Below, one piece after another: positions 6,891-14,994 of a stretch of 41,821 nucleotides of DNA. Every line of letters begins with the position of its first letter. Position 1 is the stretch's first letter. Below the pieces are notes generated by a model that was not told the DNA's origin, made no database searches, and was given only the letters and a program-made list of their open reading frames with translations. This stretch comes from an uncultured Eubacterium sp. (GTDB taxonomy: Bacteria > Bacillota > Clostridia > Lachnospirales > Lachnospiraceae), in NCBI GenBank assembly GCA_948579355.1, contig CAPAOV010000024.1, positions 1 to 41,821 on the forward strand. Reading direction: 5' to 3'. The position numbers and the translations under genes are program-made.

Positions 6891-8327
6891 TTGAGCGAAG
6901 ATATTACAAAGACAGATCAGACAGATCATACAAATGACCAGGATGGTTACAACCGTATATGCTATCTCTGCCACAGAACAGAAGATAAGGTGGAGAAAAT
7001 GATCACCATTCCGAATAATATATGTATTTGTTCCGATTGTATGCAGAAGACCTTTGACCAGATCGGCATTCAGGGTATGCCTAATTTGAATGGGATGTCC
7101 AATATACCGGGAGTAGAGTTTATTAATTTTGCTGGTCCTTTTGCCGGAATGCCAGAGGAGATGCAGGCGAAGCACTCCGTAAAGCCGAAAAAGAAGAAAG
7201 CAAGGGCAAATGAGCCGGTGCTGGATATACACCGCCTTCCGGCGCCGCATGTCATCAAGGGAAATCTGGATGAATATGTGATGGGACAGGAACAGGCAAA
7301 GAAAGTGATATCTGTAGGCGTATATAACCATTACAAGCGAATCATAGCCATGAAAGAGGTGGAGAAGGCGGAGCTGGAAGGGGACGACCATGTGCTGGCC
7401 AGCGATGTGGAGATCGAAAAGTCCAATATGCTCATGCTGGGACCTACCGGCAGCGGTAAGACTTATCTGGTGAAGACGCTGGCAAAGCTTCTTCATGTGC
7501 CGCTGGCGATCACAGATGCCACCGCCCTGACAGAAGCAGGCTATATCGGAGACGACGTGGAAAGCGTGATCTCAAAGCTTCTTGCCAATGCGGACAATGA
7601 CGTGGAACGGGCAGAGTGCGGTATCGTCTATATTGATGAGATAGATAAGCTTGCCAAGAAGGAAAATGCCAACCAGAGAGATGTCAGCGGTGAATCCGTA
7701 CAGCAGGCGCTGTTGAAGCTTCTGGAAGGAGCCGATGTGGAAGTTCCCGTAGGGGCGACCAATAAAAATGCTATGGTTCCGATGACCACCGTGAATACGA
7801 GTCATATTTTATTTATCTGTGGAGGTGCTTTTCCAGGACTGGAGGAGATCATCAAAAAAAGACTGACGAAGCATGGCAGCATGGGCTTTGGTTCAGATCT
7901 GAAAGACCGTTTTGATAATGATAAGGATATCTTTTCCCATGTGGAAACAGAAGATATCCGTGCCTATGGCCTGATCCCAGAGTTTATCGGAAGGCTTCCC
8001 ATCATATACTCACTGGAAGAGATGGATGAACGGCTTTTGGTGAAAGTTCTGACGGAGCCGAAGAATGCCGTGATCAAACAGTACCAGAAGCTCCTTGCCA
8101 TGGATGAGGTAAAACTGGAGTTTGAGGACCCGGCAATACTTGCCATCGCAACTAAGGCGATGAAGAAGAAAACAGGAGCCAGGGCGCTCCGCTCCATCAT
8201 TGAGGACCTTATGCTGGACATCATGTATGAGATTCCCAAGGACGACATGATCGGCAGGGTGACCATAACAAAAGAATATATTGAGGGAACAGGCGCACCG
8301 AAGATTGAGATGCGGGGCAACGGATAA
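6891..8327 (+). CDS. ClpX-type AAA+ unfoldase paralogue (left copy)
   Basis: A 478-residue AAA+ ATPase of the ClpX family, which unfolds substrates and feeds them to ClpP. The N-terminal zinc-binding domain has C24-x2-C27 and C47-x2-C50. Walker A GPTGSGKT is at 184-191, followed by the pore loop GYIGDD and Walker B IVYIDEID. The ClpP-docking loop normally reads IGF; here it reads MGF (SMGFGSDL), as in the right copy. The arginine-finger region and C-terminal D2-small domain (KKKTGARALRSIIE) are present. I chose TTG at 6891, which follows GGAGG; an upstream in-frame extension has no support. No clpP, tig or lon is nearby, so this is likely a paralogue separate from the housekeeping clpX. It has an insertion at about residues 150-175 absent from the right copy. 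Confidence 0.9.
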   Translation: MSEDITKTDQTDHTNDQDGYNRICYLCHRTEDKVEKMITIPNNICICSDCMQKTFDQIGIQGMPNLNGMSNIPGVEFINFAGPFAGMPEEMQAKHSVKPKKKKARANEPVLDIHRLPAPHVIKGNLDEYVMGQEQAKKVISVGVYNHYKRIIAMKEVEKAELEGDDHVLASDVEIEKSNMLMLGPTGSGKTYLVKTLAKLLHVPLAITDATALTEAGYIGDDVESVISKLLANADNDVERAECGIVYIDEIDKLAKKENANQRDVSGESVQQALLKLLEGADVEVPVGATNKNAMVPMTTVNTSHILFICGGAFPGLEEIIKKRLTKHGSMGFGSDLKDRFDNDKDIFSHVETEDIRAYGLIPEFIGRLPIIYSLEEMDERLLVKVLTEPKNAVIKQYQKLLAMDEVKLEFEDPAILAIATKAMKKKTGARALRSIIEDLMLDIMYEIPKDDMIGRVTITKEYIEGTGAPKIEMRGNG

Positions 8328-8382
8328 TTTGTAAAAACTGGCATATCATATAGTAATTGTGGCTTTTTTCAGGAGATTCGTT

Positions 8383-10038
8383 ATGACATGCAAGGAGGCA
8401 ATTTATTCAGATAATGTGCTGGACTACATTCTGAGTTATTATCGTGAAACCGAAGTTATCCAGCAGCGTTATGATCCCATCTGTATTACTGAGATAGATG
8501 ATTATAGAGCAGTTATCTATAAGGAAGAAGAAAAAATAAACAGCGAGAGTATAGGAAGACTTGGCTATGGTGCGATTCCCCATGTCTACGGACTGATGTC
8601 AGAAGAGGCGTTGGAGGCGACAGGGGTGTTAAAGATACGCAGACAGCCTTATCTGGACCTGTACGGACAGAATTTCCTTGTTGGTATTGTGGACACCGGC
8701 ATTGATTTTACCCACGAGGTATTTATCAATGCGGACAATACAACAAGGATTTATTCTATTTGGGACCAGACGATCCGGGACGGAAATACACCGGCAGATT
8801 TTGAGTACGGCAGGGAGTATACAGAGGAAGAGATCAATGCTGCCCTGGGGGATGAAGAACCCCTGTCAAGGATCCCCTCCCGGGATGATAATGGTCACGG
8901 CACCTTTCTTGCCGGACTGGCGGCAGGAAATGAAATGCCGGAAAAGGATTTTTCCGGAGTGGCCCCCCTTTCCCAGCTCGTGGTAGTCAAATGTAAGGAA
9001 GCAAAGAGCAGCTATCGTGAGTTCTACCGTGTTCCCTGCAATACACCCTGTTACCAGGAAAATGATATCATGTGCGGGATCTCATATATCCTGCGGAAAG
9101 CAAGAGATCTTGGCAGGCAGGCGGTGATCTGCATTGGGATGGGCACAAATCTGGGAAATCATGAAGGGGAGACCCCTCTCTGCAATATGATCGATTATCT
9201 GAATATGCTGCCGGGGGTGAGCATCGTAACCTGTGCCGGAAATGAGGGGAACGCCGGACATCATTATCTGATCACCCAGGAATACGAGGAGATTTCTATC
9301 AATGTCGAAAAGTCATCCCTGGGATTTGTGGCGGAACTCTGGTGGAGGACACCGGGAACCCTTCAGTTTGACGTGGTATCTCCGGGGGGAAATACTTTTG
9401 GAATTACCCGGGCGGCAGCGTATATCCGCGAAAGGCATCGGTTCGTCGTGGAAAATACCACGCTGGAGGTGATCGGTGGGGAAATACAGCAGCAGACCAG
9501 GGACCAGGTGATCATGTTCCGGTTTGAAAACAGCAAGGAAGGGGTCTGGAAGATCCGGGTATATACCACTGAACCGAATATCCGGTATCATATGTGGCTT
9601 CCCATTACCCAGTTTCTCGCCGGGGAAACTTATTTTGTAAAGCCGGATCCGGACATTACAATCTGTGAGCCGGGGAACAGCCGGCGTTCCATATGTATGT
9701 CCGCCTACAATCCCGTGGATGAGGCATTTTTTATCCAGGCCAGCCGGGGATTTACCCCTAATGGGACCATTAAGCCAGATGTGACAGCGCCGGGCGTAAA
9801 TATCTATGGCCCCCTTCCGAAGAACAATTATGGAACGATGACAGGAACCAGCGTGGCAGCGGCGATCACTACAGGAATTGCGGCGCTGTTCATGCAGGAA
9901 TATTCCGAGTATATTATCAGTGGAAATTCGGTCAGGGAGCTTTTGATCCGGGGAGCCGAAAGGCGGGGAGAAGAATTTCCCAGCCGGGAATGGGGCTACG
10001 GTACGGTGGACGCCTATGAGAGCATTACCTTTGAATAG
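8383..10038 (+). CDS. S8 subtilisin-like protease, Csp germination-protease type (left copy)
   Basis: A 551-residue subtilase resembling the clostridial Csp proteases, which in other species cleave the spore cortex hydrolase SleC during germination. Residues 1-95 resemble the CspB prodomain. The catalytic triad is intact: D104 in VDTGID, H172 in NGHGTF and S490 in GTMTGTSVAA. The long insert between His and Ser (about 250-420), resembling the jelly-roll insert of this family, includes WWRTPG and MWLPI. There is no signal peptide, consistent with a cytoplasmic or forespore protein. I chose ATG at 8383, which has AGGAG seven bases upstream, rather than GTG at 8359. It lies 55 bp after clpX. Substrate is unknown, and a sporulation role is inferred from family only. 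Confidence 0.9.
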   Translation: MTCKEAIYSDNVLDYILSYYRETEVIQQRYDPICITEIDDYRAVIYKEEEKINSESIGRLGYGAIPHVYGLMSEEALEATGVLKIRRQPYLDLYGQNFLVGIVDTGIDFTHEVFINADNTTRIYSIWDQTIRDGNTPADFEYGREYTEEEINAALGDEEPLSRIPSRDDNGHGTFLAGLAAGNEMPEKDFSGVAPLSQLVVVKCKEAKSSYREFYRVPCNTPCYQENDIMCGISYILRKARDLGRQAVICIGMGTNLGNHEGETPLCNMIDYLNMLPGVSIVTCAGNEGNAGHHYLITQEYEEISINVEKSSLGFVAELWWRTPGTLQFDVVSPGGNTFGITRAAAYIRERHRFVVENTTLEVIGGEIQQQTRDQVIMFRFENSKEGVWKIRVYTTEPNIRYHMWLPITQFLAGETYFVKPDPDITICEPGNSRRSICMSAYNPVDEAFFIQASRGFTPNGTIKPDVTAPGVNIYGPLPKNNYGTMTGTSVAAAITTGIAALFMQEYSEYIISGNSVRELLIRGAERRGEEFPSREWGYGTVDAYESITFE

Positions 10039-10123
10039 AGTGTTTTAGGTTTGGGTATTGATTACCCAAAGAAGATGTGGATTCTCTGCCTGTTTTGGAT
10101 GAAAGGAAAACTTGATATCTTTC

Positions 10124-10152
10124 TTGCGCGTTTTGCTGAAAGTGGTTATAAT
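10124..10152 (+). promoter_or_regulatory. Candidate promoter of the aminotransferase pair
   Basis: TTGCGC (10124-10129), 17-nt spacer, TATAAT (10147-10152), 33 bp before the aminotransferase start. A small stem, TTGGGTA/TACCCAA (10051-10069), lies before it and may reduce read-through. Confidence 0.55.
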
Positions 10153-10185
10153 GGAAGACAAGATATTCAGAAGGGGGAGACAGAG

Positions 10186-11370
10186 ATGATTTCAAAACAG
10201 ATGGAAAAACTGGTCCAGGGAAGTTCTGTGATACGAGCCATGTTTGAAGAGGGAAAGAAACTGGCAGAGAAATACGGCGCTGAGAATGTCTATGATTTCA
10301 GCCTGGGAAATCCCAGTGTGGAACCGCCGGAGGAAGTAAAGCAGGCGATGATGGATGTGATCCGGGAAGAAGATCCTGGCACGCTTCATGGTTATATGAG
10401 CAATTCCGGATTTGAGGATGTGAGGGACCAGATCGCCGGTCATCTGAACCGGAATTTTGATACTCATTTTACCAGAGATCATATAGTTATGACCGTGGGA
10501 GCTGCCGGCGGCTTAAATGTGATACTAAAAACCCTTCTCGATCCCGGTGATGAGGTCATCGTCTTTGCTCCATTTTTTGGAGAATATAACAATTATGTGG
10601 CAAATGCAGGCGGCAGAGTGGTAGTGGTTCCACCAGATACCAGCACCTTTATGCCGAACCTGGAAGAACTCGAAAAACGGATCAGCCAGAAGACCAGAGC
10701 TGTCTTGATCAATACTCCAAATAACCCGACGGGAGTTGTGTATTCCCGGCAGACACTGAAAGATCTGACGGCGGTCCTGGAAAAGAAACAGAAGGAATTT
10801 GAAACGGATATTTATCTGATCTCTGATGAGCCTTACCGGGAGCTGGTTTACGGAGACGTAGAAGTGCCTTATGTGACAAAATATTATGACAATACCATAG
10901 TAGGTTACTCATATAGCAAATCCCTTTCCCTTCCGGGGGAGCGTATCGGTTATCTGGTTATTCCGGAAGAGGCGGCAGATCATGAACAGGTGGCAGCAGC
11001 TGCCAATGTCGCCACCCGGATCCTGGGTTTTGTAAATGCCCCTTCCTTTCAGCAGAAGGTCATAGCCCGCTGTGTGGACGCCAAAGTGGATGTGGCGGTA
11101 TATGATAAAAACCGCAGGCTGCTGGTGGAAAAACTGAGAAGTTATGGTTATGAGTGCGCCAGTCCCGACGGAGCTTTTTATCTCTTCGTTAAGTCACTGG
11201 AGCCGGATGACAGTGCCTTTGTGGCAAAAGCCAAGGAGTTTAACCTCCTGCTGGTGCCAGGAAGTTCATTTGCCTGTCCCGGTTATGTGAGGATCGCTTA
11301 CTGTGTGGATCATGACATGATCCTTCGCGCCCTGCCAGCCTTTGAAAAACTGGCGGAAGTTTACCGATAG
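10186..11370 (+). CDS. Class I/II PLP-dependent aminotransferase
   Basis: A 394-residue fold-type I PLP enzyme of the aspartate aminotransferase superfamily. Signatures are FSLGNPSVEPP near the N-terminus, TPNNPTGVVY, the Asp/Tyr cofactor site in LISDEPYREL, and the Schiff-base lysine K245 in SYSKSLSLPGERIGY, followed by the phosphate-binding Arg. Amino acid specificity cannot be assigned; aspartate or aromatic/alanine substrates are possible. I chose ATG at 10186 after AAGGGGGA; the longer upstream frame would include the promoter. It is the only member of the left block with no counterpart in the right block. The HisC-like gene begins 12 bp after its stop, so the two are cotranscribed. Confidence 0.88.
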   Translation: MISKQMEKLVQGSSVIRAMFEEGKKLAEKYGAENVYDFSLGNPSVEPPEEVKQAMMDVIREEDPGTLHGYMSNSGFEDVRDQIAGHLNRNFDTHFTRDHIVMTVGAAGGLNVILKTLLDPGDEVIVFAPFFGEYNNYVANAGGRVVVVPPDTSTFMPNLEELEKRISQKTRAVLINTPNNPTGVVYSRQTLKDLTAVLEKKQKEFETDIYLISDEPYRELVYGDVEVPYVTKYYDNTIVGYSYSKSLSLPGERIGYLVIPEEAADHEQVAAAANVATRILGFVNAPSFQQKVIARCVDAKVDVAVYDKNRRLLVEKLRSYGYECASPDGAFYLFVKSLEPDDSAFVAKAKEFNLLLVPGSSFACPGYVRIAYCVDHDMILRALPAFEKLAEVYR

Positions 11371-11382
11371 GAGGAAGAGAGT

Positions 11383-12447
11383 GTGAATACTGCAAAAAAA
11401 TGGGCTGCCAACGTCCGGAAAGTAACACCCTATGTACCAGGTGAGCAGCCTCGGGAAAATAATATCATCAAGCTGAATACCAATGAGAATCCTTACCCGC
11501 CCTCGCCAAGAGTATTTGAGGCGCACCAGAAGATGGATGTAAGCCGTTTTACCCTGTACCCGGAGCTTTCTGCCGCAACTCTCACCGCTGCGCTGGCAAA
11601 GTATCATGGTGTATCAGATAAAGAAGTTTTTGTGGGTGTTGGTTCGGATGACGTGCTGTCCCTGGCATTTCTCACCTTCTTTAATTCCAGGAAGCCGGTG
11701 CTGTTTCCCGATATCACCTATTCTTTTTATCCTGTGTGGGCAGAGGTCTACCGGATCCCTTATGAATGCCCGGCTCTCAGGGAGGATTTTACTATTGATC
11801 CGGAAGATTACAAAAGGGAAAACGGTGGTGTGGTCATCGCAAATCCTAATGCCCCTACATCGATCTCTATGGCAGCTGCCCAGGTGGAGGAGATCATTCG
11901 GGCAAATCCAGAGGTTGTGGTGATCATTGATGAGGCATATGTGGATTTCGGCGGTGAGACAGTACTCCCCCTGATCCGGAAATACGATAATCTGCTGGTG
12001 GTACGCACCTACTCAAAGTCCCGTTCCATGGCGGGCATGCGCATCGGCTATGCCCTGGGAGATGAAGCGCTGATCCAGGCGATGAATGACGTAAAGGAAT
12101 CCATCAATTCCTACACCATGAATACAGAGTCCATCTGTATAGGGGCAGCCTCCCTGGAGGATGAGGAATATTTCCAGGAAAATCTGAAAAAGGTCATGGC
12201 GACCAGGGAGAGGACGAAAGAAGCACTGGAGTCCATGGGATTTGACGTGAAAGAATCCTGCACCAATTTTTTATTTGCCGCCCATAAATCGGTTCCGGCA
12301 AAGGAAATTTTTGAAGCGCTGAAATGCCGGGGAATCTATGTGAGGTATTTTAATAAAGAAAAGATCAACAACTATCTCCGCATCACCATCGGGACGGAGG
12401 AGCAGATGGAATTGTTTCTGCGGGCGGTGAAAGAGATTTTGCTTTAG
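11383..12447 (+). CDS. HisC-like PLP aminotransferase (left copy)
   Basis: A 354-residue fold-type I aminotransferase of the histidinol-phosphate/threonine-phosphate decarboxylase group. Signatures are KLNTNENPYPPSP, the substrate-gating loop of HisC enzymes, PNAPTS, IIDEAYVDFGG and the PLP lysine K212 in TYSKSRSMAGMRIGYALG. The start is GTG at 11383, preceded by GGAGG. No other histidine genes are present, so the role may not be histidine synthesis; aromatic transamination or a cobamide-type function are alternatives. It is cotranscribed with the upstream aminotransferase and ends at a strong terminator. The right homologue lies at 13844-14926. Confidence 0.88.
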   Translation: MNTAKKWAANVRKVTPYVPGEQPRENNIIKLNTNENPYPPSPRVFEAHQKMDVSRFTLYPELSAATLTAALAKYHGVSDKEVFVGVGSDDVLSLAFLTFFNSRKPVLFPDITYSFYPVWAEVYRIPYECPALREDFTIDPEDYKRENGGVVIANPNAPTSISMAAAQVEEIIRANPEVVVIIDEAYVDFGGETVLPLIRKYDNLLVVRTYSKSRSMAGMRIGYALGDEALIQAMNDVKESINSYTMNTESICIGAASLEDEEYFQENLKKVMATRERTKEALESMGFDVKESCTNFLFAAHKSVPAKEIFEALKCRGIYVRYFNKEKINNYLRITIGTEEQMELFLRAVKEILL

Positions 12448-12474
12448 CTTGACGGCAAAGTGCTAAGAGATCAG

Positions 12475-12500
12475 GAGCGTTTTTCGTAACGCTCTTTTTT
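12475..12500 (+). terminator. Intrinsic terminator after the left HisC-like gene
   Basis: Stem GAGCGTT/AACGCTC (12475-12494) with a 6-nt loop, followed directly by six T. Confidence 0.9.
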
Positions 12501-12547
12501 CTTTTCCATATAATAGTGTTAAAATTAAAGGGCGGGGTAAAACTGCG

Positions 12548-13192
12548 ATGCGGGAGAGAAGAGAGATCGAAGGAATTGATGTGAGCCATTGGGAGGGAGA
12601 CATTGACTTTCGGGAGGTAAAACGGGATGGCATACGATTTGTCTATATTAAGTCCAGCGAGGGAGATACCTATATCGATCCGGACTTTGAGCGCAACTAC
12701 CGGGAGGCGAGAAAGGCGAGGCTGAAAATAGGTTTTTATCATTATGTGACGGCGCGGACGGTAGAGGCGGCGAGAAATGAGGCGAGGCACTTTGCGGAAG
12801 TGATTCAGGGAAAGAGATATCAGGGACGGCCAGTCATGGATTTTGAATCCTTCGGCAGTCTTTCCAGGGAACAGATCAATGAGATCTCTCTTGCCTTTCT
12901 GCAGGAGGTGAGGGAGGCCACAGGCAAACCGGTGGCAATCTATAGTGATGCCAGTAATGCCAAGAATATTTTTGACGTAAGGCTGTCTGTATATCCCCTC
13001 TGGATCGCCCAGTATGGGATTTCTCACCCTGACATGCAGAACCACTGGAGACAGTGGAGCGGCTGGCAGTATACGGACCGGGGACGTGTCCGGGGCATCA
13101 GCGGCACCGTGGACCGGGATGTCTTCACAGAGGAGATGCTGGTGTTCCGGGGAGCTGTGATGAAGGATAAAAATGAAGAAGACTGCGATTAG
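12548..13192 (+). CDS. GH25 family lysozyme-like protein
   Basis: A 214-residue glycoside hydrolase family 25 domain (N-acetylmuramidase), which cleaves the MurNAc-GlcNAc bond of peptidoglycan. The family start EGIDVSHWEGDIDF carries D11, and the catalytic pair D98/E100 is in PVMDFESF. The C-terminal WQYTDRGRVRGISGTVDRDVF block is typical. No signal peptide or wall-binding domain is visible, so it may act intracellularly, for instance in the mother cell, or leave by another route. The ATG at 12548 follows a G-rich ribosome binding site. It lies between two terminators and is probably transcribed alone; a TATAAT at 12509-12514 could be its -10 box, though its -35 is poor. It has no counterpart in the right block. 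Confidence 0.88.
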   Translation: MRERREIEGIDVSHWEGDIDFREVKRDGIRFVYIKSSEGDTYIDPDFERNYREARKARLKIGFYHYVTARTVEAARNEARHFAEVIQGKRYQGRPVMDFESFGSLSREQINEISLAFLQEVREATGKPVAIYSDASNAKNIFDVRLSVYPLWIAQYGISHPDMQNHWRQWSGWQYTDRGRVRGISGTVDRDVFTEEMLVFRGAVMKDKNEEDCD

Positions 13193-13224
13193 ATAGACCT
13201 GGATAGGAATGCAGGTATAAATAT

Positions 13225-13277
13225 AAAAAGAGCAGGGTTATCTGTTTGTGTGCCACAAAGATAACCCTGCTCTTTTT
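13225..13277. terminator. Long bidirectional terminator between GH25 and the tRNA operon
   Basis: A perfect 19-bp stem (13225-13243 with 13259-13277) has five A on one side and five T on the other, plus an inner TTGTG/CACAA stem. It ends the GH25 transcript on + and the five-tRNA transcript on -. It is also the midpoint of the mirror arrangement. Confidence 0.9.
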
Positions 13278-13295
13278 GTACTGTAATAAGCCATA

Positions 13296-13367
13296 CTGGG
13301 CTAGCTGGATTTGAACCAGCGAATGTAGGAGTCAAAGTCCTATGCCTTACCCCTTGGCGATAGCCCA
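13296..13367 (-). tRNA. tRNA-Gln (TTG anticodon)
   Basis: A 72-nt cloverleaf with acceptor TGGGCTA/TAGCCCA, discriminator G, anticodon TTG in loop CTTTGAC, and T-loop TTCAAAT. Last gene of the operon. CCA is not encoded. Confidence 0.96.
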
Positions 13368-13382
13368 TTAAAAAGCAAAAAA

Positions 13383-13457
13383 GGTGGGTAATGGGATTCG
13401 AACCCACGGCCTTCAGAGCCACAATCTGACGCGCTAACCAACTGCGCTATACCCACC
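13383..13457 (-). tRNA. tRNA-His (GTG anticodon)
   Basis: A 75-nt cloverleaf including the extra 5' G paired with discriminator C that marks tRNA-His. Anticodon GTG lies in loop TTGTGGC. Confidence 0.96.
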
Positions 13458-13470
13458 ATATAAGATTAAT

Positions 13471-13544
<74 letters not shown>

Positions 13545-13598
13545 GTAGCGAAGCAAATACCGTCCGCCTCTCAAGCAAATATTTCTCATAATTGCTTC

Positions 13599-13669
13599 AG
13601 CGGGTGATGGGAATCGAACCCACGTATCTAGCTTGGAAAGCTAGTGTTCTACCATTGAACTACACCCGC
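13599..13669 (-). tRNA. tRNA-Gly (TCC anticodon)
   Basis: A 71-nt cloverleaf with acceptor GCGGGTG/CACCCGC and anticodon TCC in loop TTTCCAA. Confidence 0.96.
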
Positions 13670-13694
13670 AAAGGTTTTTCTATGCTATTATTGA

Positions 13695-13720
13695 AAATGA
13701 CTGTCCGAAAACAGTCATTT
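13695..13720 (-). other. Hairpin between tRNA-Pro and tRNA-Gly
   Basis: A perfect 10-bp stem AAATGACTGT/ACAGTCATTT with a 6-nt loop lies just after tRNA-Pro. It could be a partial terminator or a processing site in the tRNA transcript. Confidence 0.55.
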
Positions 13721-13721
13721 A

Positions 13722-13796
13722 TCGGGGTGACAGGATTCGAACCTGCGGCCTCTTGATCCCAAATCAAGCGCTCTAGCCAAGCTGAGCCACACCCCG
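13722..13796 (-). tRNA. tRNA-Pro (TGG anticodon)
   Basis: A 75-nt cloverleaf with acceptor CGGGGTG/CACCCCG, discriminator A and anticodon TGG in loop TTTGGGA. First gene of the operon. Confidence 0.96.
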
Positions 13797-13837
13797 TCCT
13801 CACGTCTTTTTACGCCCTTTTCCGTGACGCAAAACCT

Positions 13838-13866
13838 ATTATATTATAGATGAACTTTGTTGTCAA
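13838..13866 (-). promoter_or_regulatory. Consensus promoter of the five-tRNA operon
   Basis: Minus-strand TTGACA (13861-13866), exactly 17 nt, TATAAT (13838-13843). Both hexamers match consensus. The -35 box and spacer lie within the end of the right HisC-like gene, which ties the tRNA operon to the right arm. Confidence 0.88.
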
Positions 13867-14926
13867 TATTTTTTTCAAGAATTTTGTCCAATTGAAGCAG
13901 AAACGCTTTCATCTGCTCATCCGTCCCCATTGTAATTCGCAAATACTCCTTAATTCTAGCTCCCGAAAAGTGTCTCACAAATATTTTTTGCTCCCGCAAT
14001 TTCTCAAAAAGCTCCTGTCCGGATATCTGTTCATGCCTTACAAAAAGGAAATTCGTCTGCGATGGCAGCACAAAAAAACCACGCCGCTCTAATTCTTTTT
14101 CACACCACTCCCTTGTCGTGACTACCTTTGCCAAATTTTCCTGAAAATACTGCTCGTCCGCAAGAGAAGCGGCCCCTACCCGAATAGACGCCATCGTCAT
14201 CGTATATGAATTAATTGATTCTTTCACATCCGTCAGCGCGCGTATGAGCGCCTCGTTCCCCATGGCAAATCCGATTCGCATTCCCGCCATGGAACGGGAC
14301 TTCGAGTACGTCCGGACAACAAGCAAATTATCATACCGCTCAATCAGCGGTAATACCGTCTCCCCTCCGAAATCCACATAAGCTTCATCCACAATCACGA
14401 CAACATCCCTATTTGCCCGTACAATTTCCTCAATCTGGCTTGCTTTCATTCCAATCGACGTCGGCGCATTGGGATTCGCGATTACGATACCACCGTTTTT
14501 CTTCTTATAATCTTCTATCCGGATACAGAAGTTGTCATCTAACGGCGGACATTCAAACGGTATGCGGTAAACGTCTGCCCATACCGGATAAAAGGAATAC
14601 GTGATGTCAGGAAACAGTATCGGAACATCCGAATTAAAAAATGTCAAAAATGACAATGACAAAACATCATCCGAGCCCACCCCGACAAATACCTGCCCCC
14701 TCTTCAAGTCATAATACGACTCTAACGCCTGAACAAGTTCACTTGACATCGGGTCGGGATAAAGGGCAAATTTATCTACTTGCGTCGTCTCATAGGCTTT
14801 TTTCACTTTGGGAGACGGTGGATACGGGTTCTCATTCGTATTCAGCTTAATAATATTATCTTCCTGCGGCTGTTCTCCCGCTATGTAAGGATTTACACGG
14901 CGCACATTTTTTTCCCATTCTTTCAT
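13844..14926 (-). CDS. HisC-like PLP aminotransferase (right copy)
   Basis: A 360-residue homologue of the gene at 11383-12447, sharing WEKNVRRVNPYIAGEQP, KLNTNENPYPPSP, DEAYVDFGGETVLPL and the PLP-lysine motif YSKSRSMAGMRIGFAMG. The reaction is HisC-type transamination and the true substrate is unknown. I chose ATG at 14926, preceded by AGAGGAC; the upstream frame would add 18 residues without a ribosome site. It follows the right subtilase by 68 bp on the same strand. The class I aminotransferase between them in the left arm is missing here. Its end overlaps the tRNA promoter. Confidence 0.88.
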   Translation of the reverse strand: MKEWEKNVRRVNPYIAGEQPQEDNIIKLNTNENPYPPSPKVKKAYETTQVDKFALYPDPMSSELVQALESYYDLKRGQVFVGVGSDDVLSLSFLTFFNSDVPILFPDITYSFYPVWADVYRIPFECPPLDDNFCIRIEDYKKKNGGIVIANPNAPTSIGMKASQIEEIVRANRDVVVIVDEAYVDFGGETVLPLIERYDNLLVVRTYSKSRSMAGMRIGFAMGNEALIRALTDVKESINSYTMTMASIRVGAASLADEQYFQENLAKVVTTREWCEKELERRGFFVLPSQTNFLFVRHEQISGQELFEKLREQKIFVRHFSGARIKEYLRITMGTDEQMKAFLLQLDKILEKNIDNKVHL

Positions 14927-14994
14927 TCGTGTCCTCTCTTTCCTCTCTAAAAGACTCATTTTCCAACTAACTGTACTCAATTTTCATCCATCTG

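Noticed and set aside
10051..10185. N-terminal extension of the class I aminotransferase
   Set aside because: The extension would contain the promoter and lacks family similarity; the ATG at 10186 has a clear ribosome site.
13183..13310. Long hairpin between GH25 and tRNA-Gln as a CRISPR unit or foldback amplification scar
   Set aside because: It is a single stem with A/T ends typical of a bidirectional terminator, and the arms around it are diverged rather than identical as a foldback would be.
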